From NCBI GenBank assembly GCA_961205875.1, contig OY540816.1:7822701-7886700 (forward strand): a DNA stretch of 64,000 nt. Direction: 5' to 3'. Position numbers and translations under genes: made by a program. The notes under the pieces were generated by a model that was given only the letters and a program-made list of their open reading frames with translations, did not search any database and was not told where the DNA came from. Below, piece after piece: positions 1-11,509 of this stretch. The DNA is from Sialis fuliginosa (taxonomy: Eukaryota > Arthropoda > Insecta > Megaloptera > Sialidae). Positions within the stretch are counted from its first letter, which is position 1. Each line of letters starts with the position of its first letter.

Positions 1-890
1 TAGCTTTGAAAGACTCGGATTGTCGTTAGTTGGTTAAGAGGTCTCAAAGTAAAACCTGTAATTGTTAAAAAATAATGAATACCCATTTTACATACACGGT
101 GTCCCAAGACTGTGTCAAAGTTCAATATTTCATTTATTATAAGAAATGGAAGAAAACTTTAAATACAAAAGTTGTCAGGTTAGACAAGCCGCATATTTTA
201 AAAATAGTTATATTTATAAAGGGTGGCCCATAAGTGCGTTACAAATCAAAGTAATGTTTTTTTTAAATACAATGTATATTTTTGGGTAAATTACATCAAT
301 CCCCAATGACTAAAATAACTGTTTTATTTTAATACAATTATTAAAAAAAAGCAATAAAAAATGTTCTTGTAACCACGCTCCTGACGTGATTCTTATTAAA
401 TATAAATTATACTAATTACATCAATATACTAACCAATTTTGGTGAAAATTTTCATTTATAAACAATTTAATTGTAATGTACCAATTTGACACACTTCTGT
501 ACACGCCCCTGACGTATTTCAAATAAAAAACAGCTGTTTATGACAGGCAAATATCAAGTCCACGTGGAGTGTTTAAAATTCATACGAAATGTCAATTTTT
601 GACCAATCACAGCGACGAAATTCTAAGAATTCCAAAAACAAAAGCCGAGTGTCGAAACTCTTAAATTTCAAACTAAACGTCAGATAGCAAAATTTCGTGT
701 AAATTTTACATGTAGTGTCTCGCATAAAAATACATATCACGGAAAATAGAAATATTTTGAATAAAATAATTATCCATTACACTGCATAAAGGACGAATCT
801 AAAAACAGGCAAAGTATGAAAAAAATCCAGTGAAAGGTTTAACGGGCTATAAATTGATTGTCGCCGGACAGACATACAAACAAATATATT
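1..890. other. AT-rich sequence without recognised gene
   Basis: No long open frame, splice-bounded exon or RNA gene is visible here. A segment near 97-120 (CACGGTGTCCC) looks like a decayed Tc1/mariner end but has no partner. Confidence 0.5.
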
Positions 891-910
891 TATATATATA
901 TATATATATA
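891..910. repeat. (TA)n microsatellite
   Basis: An uninterrupted run of TA dinucleotides, 20 bases long. Confidence 0.9.
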
Positions 911-945
911 CGTTTTGGTTTATATAATAGTGGGATAAAACATTT

Positions 946-1077
946 ATTATTAATTAATTTTATGATTCAAAACAATTGATATTTATTTAAAAATCTGAAT
1001 GATACGTCAATGACTCGTGGTGCAATATGGTAACAACGCTAGGTAATGTGTTATTTGTCCTTTATCTTTCCTTGTCT
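946..1077 (+). repeat. Dispersed repeat X, copy 1
   Basis: This segment matches the reverse complement of 62569-62699. Shared blocks include CAAAACAATTGATATTTATT, CAATGACTCGTGG, ATATGGTAACAACGCTA and TTTATCTTTCCTTGTCT. The two copies sit near opposite ends of the window in opposite orientation. The family is not recognised. Confidence 0.75.
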
Positions 1078-1196
1078 AAGGGTTTTAAATCAATTTACAA
1101 ACATTAAAGAATTTTTAAGAGTAAAAAATTTAGAGAAAACAGATTTTTATAATTGCACGTCGCTTCAAATCCGTTCTAAAAAAGCAGGATCAAATT

Positions 1197-1289
1197 TTTT
1201 TGGGGGGAGGGAGGAGTAGTCTTTGCCCCCCACCCTCTGAAAATGTTGGGGGTAACTGCCCCCCCTCTCCCACGCCTCCGGCGCCACTG
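1197..1289. mobile_element. Solitary hAT-type right end with G/C runs
   Basis: A G- then C-rich stretch ends in CTCCGGCGCCACTG, a typical right terminus of hAT elements (reverse complement CAGTGGCGCC). No matching left end or 8-bp target duplication was found, so it is a truncated relic. An open frame across it is only compositional. Confidence 0.45.
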
Positions 1290-1929
1290 TTATTATTAAA
1301 ATATTGTTATTGCTTGCTACAACTGACAATACGTTTTTGCATATATTTTAATAATTATTGCTTCAAGTACAAAAACACTGGAATCAGCCTTTCGGAGATA
1401 AACAATTATGAATGTATGTAAAAAGAGGTATGCTAGCCACGTCGGTTTATCTTACTACGCATTTCACAGCGCAACAAAACGACAGTAGAATACTTTCCTG
1501 ACAAAAGCACAGAACTTCCGGTACAATGATCACATTTAATTAAGATGTTTGTTAATTCGGCAACACATAATGAATGCCTTCACGGTAAATAAAATTGTGT
1601 ACACCACATGCAAAATTTTGCGGGCTTTATTACAGGGCGGCTCAGTCAGCATCCCGGGGACCGCAGATCTCTAATGATCTGCAAATAGAACCGGCGTTTC
1701 CCTCTCGGCGCCGCCCCATCCGTTCTTCGACAACGTTTATAACAATTAGTAATTTAGTTTAGTTAAATATTGTGTTCTGTATGTATGTGTGTATTATATA
1801 GGTATATAAATGGTTTGGTTAAGGATTCCAATCAGCAAAGGCATTACTGCTATTGTCTGCTACAGTACCTTAGATCATTCGACCATACAATTCTTTGGCA
1901 TAAACATTTTGTACGTGTATGGTAAGTAC
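1290..1929. other. Unrecognised sequence with a GC-richer core
   Basis: Mostly AT-rich. The part at about 1640-1735 is clearly richer in G+C, but neither strand shows a convincing open frame bounded by splice sites. It could be a decayed element or a conserved non-coding segment. Confidence 0.35.
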
Positions 1930-2692
1930 TAGTGATGTAACGAATGTATGATTTTAAATATTCGCGAATGCGAATGCGAATATTGACTTTTTTTTTAAAT
2001 AGTTTTATGCCCGGTATTATAAAGAAATTGCATGGGTGCAAATTTGCATGGTAGCAAATTTGCTTCCAGCTAACGCTATCTACTGGGTATTAAATGTAAA
2101 TGACAACCACTGATTTGTTGATTAGTATTTATTTGTTTTGTATTCCTAATCATTAATTAATTTTATCATTTATTTCCTTTTTTTGATATAATGGATAATT
2201 TTAAAAACTTAATTATTATTTGAAAATTTGTTTAAGATGTACATATATCTCAAGACAGATACTTAATTTTTGGGTTTTTAAAATAGAATATTATAAAAAC
2301 TATTTATTGCTATGAAAATTTATATTAATTAAGAAACTGTCAACTATTGTCTGCTTAATACAGAAAAGAGTACTATTTTAGAAGAAATTAAAGGTATGGA
2401 GAACCATACATGATTTCCATGTTCCATAATATTTTTTTTTTATATTTAAAATTATTTTTATTATAACTTATCTTTTTCTTATTTTTTTTCGCTTTTAGGG
2501 GGGGGGGGGGGGGGGGTATGTAAAAATAAATGTTGACTGTTATTAAGTTCTTAAAAAAAAATTATTTAATATAATAGATAAAAAAATATTTTTTTTATTA
2601 CAAAAAGAAGTAATATTCGCACTTTTTCTTGCGAATGCGAATGTTAAAAAATGTGCGAATATTCGCAAATGCGAACATTCGTTACATCACTA
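1930..2692. mobile_element. hAT MITE (763 bp) with perfect 8-bp TSD
   Basis: Terminal inverted repeats TAGTGATGTAACGAATGT and ACATTCGTTACATCACTA bound the element. The flanking target-site duplication GTAAGTAC is perfect (1922-1929 and 2693-2700). Next to both ends are repeated GCGAAT/ATTCGC motifs, typical of hAT subterminal transposase-binding repeats. No transposase coding remains. A 19-base G run lies at 2498-2516. Confidence 0.92.
2498..2516. repeat. Poly(G) tract
   Basis: Nineteen consecutive G inside the hAT MITE. Such homopolymers are length-unstable and error-prone in assemblies. Confidence 0.9.
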
Positions 2693-2860
2693 GTAAGTAC
2701 AGTAGGTACTGCTAGAAAAATACCTTTAATTGTAAGTTAATTGCGTTGATATAAAATAACTAACAATCAGGTAACAATTAAATTTAAAACTGTTAAATAC
2801 GGCAAGTGCGTTTTTTTTTTAAGGATATACAATACAGTCAATATTTTCAGTATCAAAAAA

Positions 2861-3914
2861 AATTTCTATCAAAAAGTCAAAAGTATAAAATCGAAAGCAT
2901 ATATGTCTAATTTTTTTAGTTTAGGCGTGAGAGATGACGCGTTTTTCACACGACTCGAGAAATAGATCGAACTTAATAAACATTTGAAATATTAACCAAA
3001 AATTCTGAAAAAATTTACATATTATCAAAAACAAATACTGAATTTTTTAACGTTAATTAGAAGTTTTTTATGCATTTTTCGATTTGTTATGAACGAAAAT
3101 GTAAAAATTGTATGCTATAATTTTTTATAAAATTTCACGTGTTGTCTTATGTGTACTATTAATATTAAAATTTTGTTGAGTTATAGACATTTAATCGCTA
3201 CCTGAAATGATGTTATTTATAAGAAAAAACCAAAATTAAAAATCGAAAACTCGAAAATTTGTCGTTTTTACCTTAATTTGAAGGTGAAAATTTAGGAAAT
3301 TAACTATAAACAAGTAAAACCGACATCCCAATGTGTATAAGTGCAGATAAAAATCTATAAGTAAAAAATTCAACAAAATTTTAATATCAGTTTATAAAAC
3401 ATTATAACATACAATTTTTACATTTCCGTTCATAACAAATCGAAAAATGCATAAAAAAGCTTCTTAAATATATTAACGTATAAATTATATTTAGAATTTG
3501 ATGGTTCAAACTTACTAAGTCAAACAACAAAATGTAACTCCATGAGATATGTATGTTGAAAGTGTATCTTATTGTTGTACAAAAATATGTATTATTATTG
3601 TTATCTAAAAGATGATTGTTGTTTTATATATTTACTGAAGAAGTCTGTAATATGACGAAACGTTTAAATGAATAAATAATGTTATAACACATATAACAAT
3701 TTCAATGACCTAAAACCTCGAAACCAAACAAAATAAAACGTATAAATTATATTAATATTAATATGTTAACGTTAAAAAATTCAGTATTAATTTCTAATGA
3801 TACATGAATTTTTTCAGAACTTTTGGTTAATATTTCAATTCTCGATTTTGATACGGGCACTCGGGCATAGAAAAAGTTAGACATATGCTTTCACTGACAT
3901 TTTGATAGGAAATT
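2861..3914. mobile_element. Large foldback (inverted repeat) element
   Basis: The two halves are diverged reverse complements. TAACGTTAATTAG, GCATTTTTCGATTTGTTATG and GCATATATGTCTAA on the left correspond to inverted counterparts near 3770, 3435 and 3880. Arms span roughly 2861-3330 and 3340-3914 once the nested insertion at 3492-3736 is discounted. The family is unidentified and no coding capacity is seen. Confidence 0.75.
3492..3736 (+). mobile_element. Nested LINE-like 3' fragment with 17-bp TSD
   Basis: The 17-bp direct repeat AACGTATAAATTATATT flanks the segment (3475-3491 and 3737-3753), and the insertion interrupts the right arm of the foldback. It contains CTGAAGAAGTCTG...ATGACGAAACG, a motif often seen in insect non-LTR retrotransposon 3' regions, and ends A-rich. 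Target-primed retroposition of a 5'-truncated element is the likely origin. Confidence 0.7.
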
Positions 3915-4242
3915 TTGTGATTAGCAAGAAATTTTCTGAGGCATTTTTTCCTTTATTGCTTAGTTCTCACTACGTAAGCCGTAACAGGTAAAAAAAAGTT
4001 ATTCATATAACTTTGTTTATAAATTGTTTAAACAATGTTTCATATATGCACAAATGTTCTTTATGACCGAATGAATAAATCTACACCAACCAATTTTTTT
4101 TCCACATTAGAATTAATACAAGTGATTACATGGGAATCTTCATAACGTTACTGGTCTATGAGTTCAACTAATGCCGTGTTTAGACCAAAGAACACGGTGT
4201 TTGAAAACACATCGCAATTAAAAATGCATAGGGTTTATTGTA
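3915..4242. other. No feature recognised
   Basis: AT-rich spacer between the foldback and the Tc1-type MITE. Confidence 0.5.
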
Positions 4243-4632
4243 CAGTCGCCTGCAGAACTCGTCTGGCACCCTAAAGGCTAGAATCGCTGACAACAGATTC
4301 TAAATTTAAAGACAAACATCATCGGTTATCTTTTTCTATCAAGTTTAATATATTTAAATACTAAAATTCGGAATATCAAATATTTATTGCCACAAAATTT
4401 ACGTATACAATTTTCAATAGATTACATAATAATTGAATTACACAAATATATATGAGTACCTATTATAAACGAAGAGTAGTTCTTTATCTAGAAATGAATT
4501 TCAAAATATCTGTCTTTGTTTGATACATGGAGAAATGATTTAAATATTATAATAATCAAATGGGAGGAGCCTACTAAGTTTGTGATAAACGAAAATGAAT
4601 ACAAACTGCAAGACCATTAATGCAGGTGACTG
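4243..4632 (+). mobile_element. Tc1-type MITE, family E copy 1 (390 bp)
   Basis: It starts CAGTCGCCTGCAG and ends CTGCAAGACC...ATGCAGGTGACTG, flanked by TA on both sides (4241-4242, 4633-4634). Related copies are at 46684-47045 and 52495-52881 (both inverted), with a decayed copy at 52110-52490. The TA target and the start CAGT suggest mobilisation by a Tc1/mariner transposase. No coding sequence. Confidence 0.9.
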
Positions 4633-4779
4633 TACTTTCGTCAAAAAGACACGATGTTGCTGTTTTGTTTTTTCGGTCTAAACACGGTATAATGTTTACA
4701 TCTTTTCGTTTATGCAACCTTTTATACCTTGAAGCATAAATTGTAAGTACCTACTCCTTATTAGCGTTTCTAAAAGGGT

Positions 4780-5100
4780 GAAGTGTTTAAGGTCTATTTG
4801 GGCACTAAAATTCCGAGAACCGACCCTTTAAAAAACGTGGCGCGTGCGCGAGTATGCTTGTGTGTGGTCCTTGGTAACTCCCCGTTATGGTGGTTTGCGT
4901 ATATAATCATTTGATTTATGCGCAAGGGAGAGAATTTTCCCGTTGTTTAACTTGATAGATTCCATTGCGAGAGCGGTATGAGGGAGCCGGGTTGATTGGA
5001 ATTCCAATAAGTGGGATGAAGAACGATGTTCATTTTCTGAGGGAGAACTCTACCCCCACCCCCACCCACCCCTTCCCCCATTGTTGTGACATCTGTGTTC
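4780..5100. other. GC-richer segment, possible regulatory or exonic
   Basis: G+C rises here (GTGGCGCGTGCGCGAG, GAGGGAGCCGGG, then a C-rich run near 5050-5085). I found no open frame with splice sites on either strand. It stands out from the repeats around it because no second copy occurs in the window. Confidence 0.3.
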
Positions 5101-6232
5101 AGACAAAAGATTGATTATTAGTCACTGATTGACTTAAATGATGGATCACTTTTGTGTTCATTTTGGTGTATTTTGATAGAGATACAGAAAAAATAGACTG
5201 TTGTGTGTTTTGTTGTAAATAAACCGTTGGGTTTTGACGTTTTCTGTTATTTCGTTATTTGCACTAGAAAATTGCAATTTTTAAATATTGATCAACTTTC
5301 TTTGAAGTGTTTATCCTGAAATAGTTATTTTATTGCATAATGTTGAAGAAAAAAAAATATATTTTTATAATTTATCACATTATGGTTATAAAACTGCATA
5401 TTGCACACCCCAAGCATAGCTTGGAATGTGGTCTATTATCGTCCTTTTTTTGATAAAATAAGCATTATATCTTAAATTTCTTCAGTAACCCACTTAGAAG
5501 TTTACATTTTCTCAAAGAGAACATTACAGTCCCCATATTAACTTAATTTAATATCGATTGGTTTTAATTTTCTGTCATAAAAATATAAACAAAGTTCAAT
5601 TTGTCGTTTTAGACTCACGGCAACAAACTGCAGCTCGCAATACGTAATAAATTAACATTAAACCTTTAGAATTCACTTCATCTATTTGTAGAATAGAACC
5701 CTATTAAAACTCAGACAAATCGGATAACTAGAAGTAATATAATATAAATATTTTTACGTATTTTATTATAGCAAAAAAATGCACATTTAAATTTTGTATT
5801 GTATTAAATTATGTTATTGTCACTTTGTTTGATACGTTTTTCTATGAAAATATACGACGGTAATAAACATCTGGATATTGTTCTGTGTTATGTTATGAAT
5901 TTCATATGGTATGTTTTTTTTTTTAATTTTGAATTGTGTTTGTTGAAATTTAATGTTAATTCCCAAAAATTATAATTGTAGGATTAACGTATTATGGTAA
6001 ATTAAAATGTATTATTTATTATTTGTGGAATATGTTTTTCAGGTTCTGTATTTATTTATTCTTTTGTGACAAATTGTTTTAAGAAAATATACTACTTGAA
6101 AGTGAGGTTATGTCATTTATTGCTATTAACATCAATTTTTTACAAGAAATTTTCTAAACATTCTTCAAAAAACGATAGTTTCAAAAGTCTAAGGGGTGTG
6201 TATTTTATGGCCAAGCCATGCTATTTATTTTT
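5101..6232. other. No feature recognised
   Basis: AT-rich, single-copy within the window, with no open frame worth calling. Confidence 0.5.
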
Positions 6233-6860
6233 GCTTCCTCGCAGTAGCGAAGATTCGAGAAACTTTCTGATCGTTTTAGAATGAGACAAAAAAATATTTT
6301 CCAATTTCAAAATTTTAAATTGATCTTTTCGTTTCAGGTCAAGACAAACATTTTTGTTCCGTATCTGTCTGTCTGCCCGCCCGTCTGTATGTGTGTGTGC
6401 CTATCCCCTGAATCCTTGTCACATGCATAACTCATGAAATTTGGTTAGATAGTTGGGTCTCATGAACGATATATGTTACGTAAAAATTTTACAGGATCTT
6501 TTTTGTAGAGCATTCAATTTCCTATAATATAGGTTTACAATGTTTGTTGTAAAATATTCCCTTAAAAAGATTTATCTCAATTTACTTTAAAAAATCGTGT
6601 TTTTTTTTGTTATTGATTATTGATATTTTGAGGTTTGCATAAATTTAGATTTAGATTTGAATTGTCAAAAAATTAAAAATATTTAGGTGCGTTTTATGAA
6701 AAACTTCAAACTAATATTTATTTAGTAAAATTGTATAAAAATTAAATGCTGGGCAATTAATGTGAACACTTTATCGGTTTTTATTTAAATTGTACAATAA
6801 TTAACTACCTTTGGTGAATTTAGCACGAGGAAGCACTGTGCATTTACTTAGCAGATGTTT
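6233..6860 (+). mobile_element. Repeat family A, full-length copy 1
   Basis: Begins GCTTCCTCG and ends CGAGGAAGC, then ACTGTGCATTTACTT.GCAGATG, shared with other copies. The body has the CGTTTCA.GTCAAGACAAAC block followed by TGTCTGTCTG and CATAACTCATGAA motifs common in insect non-autonomous repeats. Other copies or parts are at 12171-12690, 41012-41729, 42975-43334, 56222-56275, 7866-7915, 8643-8700 and 9455-9557. The class is uncertain: a Helitron or TIR origin cannot be decided here. Confidence 0.8.
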
Positions 6861-7458
6861 TGATATTATATTAATAGAAAAATAGATTAAATAGATTATT
6901 ATTACTGCCCGCTAAGATCTCGAAATTTATTATACAGGTAAGTAGATATTGACTTAAAATAACTCAGAATTACATTACGGGAAAAGACCGTGTAGTTAAA
7001 TAAATGGTAACATTGCAAGTATTTCGTAAATATATAATTATGCACGTTAATAAGATTATACGAGTTACAGTTACTCTTGGCCCACGGATAAACTTATTTA
7101 ATCTTTCAAAAACAATTTTAGAAATTATAGGTAGCATGTAAAATATATATTAAAGCCGCATTAAAAATACTTGCTATAAAACGTATATATATCAAAATAA
7201 TCACGTTTGCCCCATATATCTTGATTTCGGAAACGTAAGTATTTATTTACACAGAACACGAAATCGTCTTATTAATATAGAGTTTTAAAATACATGACGT
7301 GATACTTTAGACAAATTGATTATCATGAATTTGTAATAATTTATAAAAAAATAACAGGGTTTGTCTTTATAATAATTTTAGGATTTTGTAAGTGTTACAT
7401 ATATTTTTAGAAAAATATATAACTATACTTTTGTTAAATTGCGATGACAAAAAAAATA
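6861..7458. other. No feature recognised
   Basis: AT-rich spacer. Confidence 0.5.
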
Positions 7459-7460
7459 TA

Positions 7461-8079
7461 AGGTACTGGCACCAGTCTTGGATATGACCCCAGTAATGGC
7501 TATTTTTTAATTAAATGTACTGAATTAGAAATATGTGTTGATATTTGATTACTACCATTTCTGAATATTAATCTATATATGTACATATATTTAACTGTCT
7601 TACAGCGTAATTTAATGACAATCGGCCAATAGGTGTCAAAATGGTGGACATTTAAACAAATTATTAGTATAATTTATTTATTAATTATTATATTATCATA
7701 GTAACTGCTTTACATTGTTTCAAATTTGACGATTCATTCTTTTATATCTTGTGAGTTGTAGTACTTATCATCATTAGCAAGTGTCCATCACTGCGTGATC
7801 AATACTGGTTCTTATTTATCCATTAGTGGAGAAAAAACATAAACAAAATAAAAGGCTATAATTAAATAATCTGAAACGATCACAATGCTTCTCGTATCTT
7901 CGATATTGCGAGGAAGCAAAAAACAAACTATATTTGCGGACTTTGGTAATTAAATTGATCAAATAAAGTTACTTGTTTTATTAGTAATATGAGTTCATAA
8001 GAATTACAAAAAAGAATCCCGTCAATCACAAAAACAGTAAACCTTGTTCTTATAGCGGCCATAACTGGTGCCAGTACCT
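7461..8079 (+). mobile_element. TA-flanked MITE, family D copy 1
   Basis: Termini AGGTACTGGCACCAGT and ACTGGTGCCAGTACCT are perfect inverted repeats, with TA at 7459-7460 and 8080-8081. The copies at 28325-28873 and 54673-55159 share the same ends and TA flanks. This copy alone carries about 50 bp of family A (7866-7915). TA targeting points to a Tc1/mariner-type transposase. Open frames on the minus strand here are not conserved between copies. Confidence 0.9.
7866..7915 (-). repeat. Terminal fragment of family A inside family D
   Basis: Reverse complement of the first ~50 bases of family A, ending exactly at GCTTCCTCG. The two other D copies lack it, so it looks like an insertion. The fragment itself folds (GCTT.CTCG with CGAGAAGC). 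Confidence 0.7.
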
Positions 8080-8198
8080 TATGTAAATATATTAAAATGT
8101 ATGTTTTCATCATTATGTTCGTTTATTGATCAAGATTTTACGATTGAGAATAATAATAAGCTGACATTGATATAACAAGAAAAAAAGAATAAACTTAC

Positions 8199-8340
8199 TC
8201 ATCGACAACGATGAATTTGTCCCCTTCTGACCCAAGACATCGACCTTTGCTGCTTAATCTCGCGCCCTCGATAATGATCGGTTGTCTTACTCCAGACTGG
8301 AACCAGGTCCCCTCCCATCTCTCCGGAAACTTACACACAC
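8199..8340 (-). CDS. Internal coding exon, conserved insect secreted protein (CxFPxxWxGxWFQSGV domain)
   Basis: Read on the minus strand, a clean acceptor (ATTTTCGCAG) precedes 142 coding bases, followed by the donor GA|GTAAGT. The exon starts in phase 1 and ends in phase 2. It encodes CKFPERWEGTWFQSGVRQP, then about 26 further residues including KGRCLGSEGDKFIVVDE. The pattern C-x-FP-x2-W-x-G-x-WFQSGV-x-QP recalls the N-terminal domain of the DUF7042/DUF7043/DUF7044 family of uncharacterised secreted arthropod proteins; the family name is from memory. G+C is far above the surroundings. The preceding exon is at 25809-25947: its overhanging G plus the first two bases here make a glycine codon. 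The next exon was not found before position 1. Function unknown. Confidence 0.85.
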
Positions 8341-8642
8341 CTGCGAAAATAAGAAAAGGTTTCATTAATAATGGATTCAAGAAATACGAGGCTTTTATTA
8401 ACTTGATATTAGAAGAATTTATTTCTCTTTGGTGTTTTCTCCATATCAGATAATTGCACTAGTCTTTTTTTACGAAGTTGATGATAATTTTTAAAAAATC
8501 TACAGTATTATTAATATGATCATCAGGATAAAAGGGAACTTCTATATTAATGATAAATTATATTTAATTTGAAAGTCATTATCAGTCAAAAATAGTTACA
8601 TTTTTTTTGCTGAACTTTGTATTAAAAAAAAAATCTAAGTAA
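8341..8642. other. Intron, no other feature
   Basis: Immediately upstream (minus sense) of the exon at 8199-8340; AT-rich with no repeat recognised. Confidence 0.5.
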
Positions 8643-9557
8643 ATGCACAGTGCTTCCTCGTGCTAAATTCACCAAAGTTAGTTAATTATTGAACAATTTA
8701 AATAAAAATATCTATTCAATTGATATTTAATATTCTGTCAATAAAATTATCAATAACTTAGTTTTAAATGTACCTACTATTCCTACTAATAAAAAAAAGT
8801 AAATAATTCATTAAAATTAGTATTAATATTTTTACATTGAAAATCGAAAATGAAACAAAAAATTTGTTTTTCCAATATTCTTCGATGGTTGAATTGATTA
8901 AAAGTGATAAATTTACAGAAAAAAATGGTATTAAAAAGATTACGAATAGAAAATAATAATTAAGAAGTGAATTTTTTAACAAAAAAAATGGTTTTCATTT
9001 TTTTTAACTTTGATCTAACCCTTTGAGAAATCTGAATAAATTATATGTTATCTAGAGGTACATGAGCTTTGAAAAAAAAATTATTTCATAATTTTGTTCG
9101 AAAAGCATCATAGTTAAAAAAAAATAAAAAAACATAAAATAATTTTTTTCCAGGGTTAATTTAATACCAATAAATATTGCTTTTTTTAGATGCTTCTATA
9201 GGCCTTTGAAATATATAAATTTTATATCAAAATCGGTTTATCCAATCCGAAGAAATTTTTTTTTTGATTTTCACGGTTTTTTTTATTTTCCAAAAACCAG
9301 TTGAGGTTCGGAGCTGAAATTTTCAGGATCTTAGTATTTTTATAGTATCAACATACCCTGAAAATTTCAATCCAATATCTTTCGGGGGCAATTTTCATAT
9401 GCTTATCCCTCTATGCCCTTTTTATAAAAATTAAATGGTTAACCAATGCCAGGCAATTTCTCTGAACACTATCGGTTTTTATTTAAATTGTTATAATTAA
9501 TTACCTTTGGTGAATTTAGCGCGAGGAAGCACAGTGCATTTAATTGGCAGATGTTTT
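8643..9557. mobile_element. Foldback bounded by two inverted family A 3' ends
   Basis: The left edge carries the family A 3' end in reverse (CAGTGCTTCCTCG..CTAAATTCACC). The right edge carries it forward (GGTGAATTTAGCGCGAGGAAGC, then AGTGCATTTAATTGGCAGATG). Between them lies sequence unlike the family A body. It may be two independent truncated copies or one composite foldback. Confidence 0.6.
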
Positions 9558-10735
9558 TTTCTGAAACAACTTTTCAAATGTTATTTACCATATAACTGTA
9601 TTATTTATCAACTTTTCCTTTGGAAGAATCTTTGTGACGTAGTATAAACGTAACCCGAGCCGGTCCTTGTGTTGATTACTCACAATCAGTGGCGTAGGTA
9701 AAATTAATTACATATACAGTTAAATTCAATCGGGACTGAATTCGATTTCGCGTACACGATGCACGTTGTTTTTACTAATTACCGGCGAACGTTGCTGTAT
9801 CGATCTCAGAGAAACTTAATTTGCATAATTGTACAGCGAGTATACTGATTGCAGTAAAACGTTTAATTGTTGTTGATGATATTTAGCGGTTGAATGTTTT
9901 TATATCATGCCGGTTTAGCATTTATCCTCAATTATTGGAAAAAATCGTGGTACTTATTAAGTAAATGTAATTATTAGATTTCTGCTTTACGTGACATTTT
10001 AATATTCTATAAAACGCTTCGAGCCATGAGAGGATCATTTACAAACTTGGAAAATAATTACATTACTACTTCATTTATTTATTATTACAGTGTATTCGTT
10101 ACCTAAAATCAATTATTTATTTAAAATATGTTTAATTATTTATGTATGGCAAATTTCAATCGTACTAATTTCTATTTAAAAAATTTATAATTTTTTGCTA
10201 AGTGCTAATAAATGTTTACTTAATAAATTTTAATTAGCAACTATATATACTGGCAGTTATTATCGACTGTTACAAAGCAGTTTCCTGCAATGTTTGGCAC
10301 CATAAAGCTATTTCACTGAAAAATGTTACATATCAGGTTTTGCACGCGCAACGACTTTATGTTCAATAATTATAGAATTTGAAACAATGTACTTTCAAAT
10401 AATGAAATGAAAATAAATACATATTTTTGATTTATGTAAATTCTATAACAAAATTTGAATAATAAAACAATATTTTGTTTATTTGTGCATATGTATATAT
10501 TTTTAATACATGTGTAGGTACTTAGTATTTGAAATGTTACAATACAATTACAATGGCAATAAAATGGAATGATATTTTAATGACTTTTTTATTATTTTAC
10601 AAATACATATTTAATATGAATGGCATATAATGAAAAATATTAGGTATTCTTATCAATGATATTTTCATTATTTATGATTTTGACGTGTGTCGTAGTATTT
10701 AATTACTGTATCTGTTATTTATAAATAAAATTGTT
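9558..10735. other. Intronic spacer with a possible conserved motif
   Basis: Contains a solitary hAT-like end CAGTGGCGTAGG near 9687. At 9811-9872 is a segment (TTTGCATAATTGTA...AACGTTTAATTGTT) that recurs at 11742-11805. Otherwise AT-rich with no gene. Confidence 0.45.
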
Positions 10736-11509
10736 ACTTCCATGTTCTGAAAGAAATGGAAGTATTGTAATACCATCGAAAAATCGTGTCCGAGAAAATG
10801 ACAAATTCTGATTGTACTAACTTCAAAACGTAAAGAAAAGTTAATTTCCGCATGGCGGCTGTGCGTGTGTCTGTGTGTCAGGATGTAGATATTTTTTCGT
10901 TCACGATAACTACCGTAAAAATGCACCGATCTGAATTATTTTTGGGGAAAATGTTTGTCTCATTGTCAGTGAGTACTCCAGACCTATTGATTTTGGTGCT
11001 AATCGGATTAGGGGTTTTGGAAATATTCGAAATTTTGTAACTTTTTTCGTCTAAATCTAAAAAGTAAACATTGCGAGTATTATCTCACTAATTTTGATAA
11101 GATTTGGTACATTTGCAGTTCAATTGAATCTAAGGGACATTTATTATTTGTACGTGCCTAAACAGCCATTAAAGGGGTGAAAAACACATGTAAAATTTGA
11201 ATTTTAAATACTAATTAATGTCATTAATTCATGTTGCCGTGGAAACAAATGCAACTAAATTCAAATTGTCAAATTAGTTGTTCTACGAAATGTGTATTAT
11301 GTTTTTGATATTAGGACACATTAGAAAACTAATATTTATATACAAATGGCAATAACTGCTGTAACCGTCGTAAGTATATATGTTTTTTATGTATTACGAA
11401 ATTTATATTCATAATAGTAGGTTATATAAATCAAATATTAAAAAAAAAATTAGGTATTTAAAAAGATAAAAAGAACATGGAAGTCATGTATGGTTCTCCA
11501 TACCGATAT
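10736..11509 (+). mobile_element. Repeat family C, full-length copy 1
   Basis: Starts ACTTCCATGTTCTG and ends GAACATGGAAGTCATGTATGGTTCTCCATACCG. The last part forms the hairpin GTATGG-TTCT-CCATAC. Other copies are at 35555-36326, 58754-59455 and 59490-60960. A short hydrophobic open frame at 10852-11040 recurs in another copy but shows no recognised domain. The 3' hairpin is Helitron-like, but no CTRR end is seen, so the class is open. Confidence 0.85.

Noticed and set aside
1200-1421. 73-codon frame with prolines.
   Set aside because: Produced by G/C runs in a truncated hAT end.
10852-11040. Hydrophobic 62-codon frame, also seen in part at 60314-60499.
   Set aside because: It lies in repeat family C and appears only because the copies are related; no recognised domain, no conserved start, broken in other copies.
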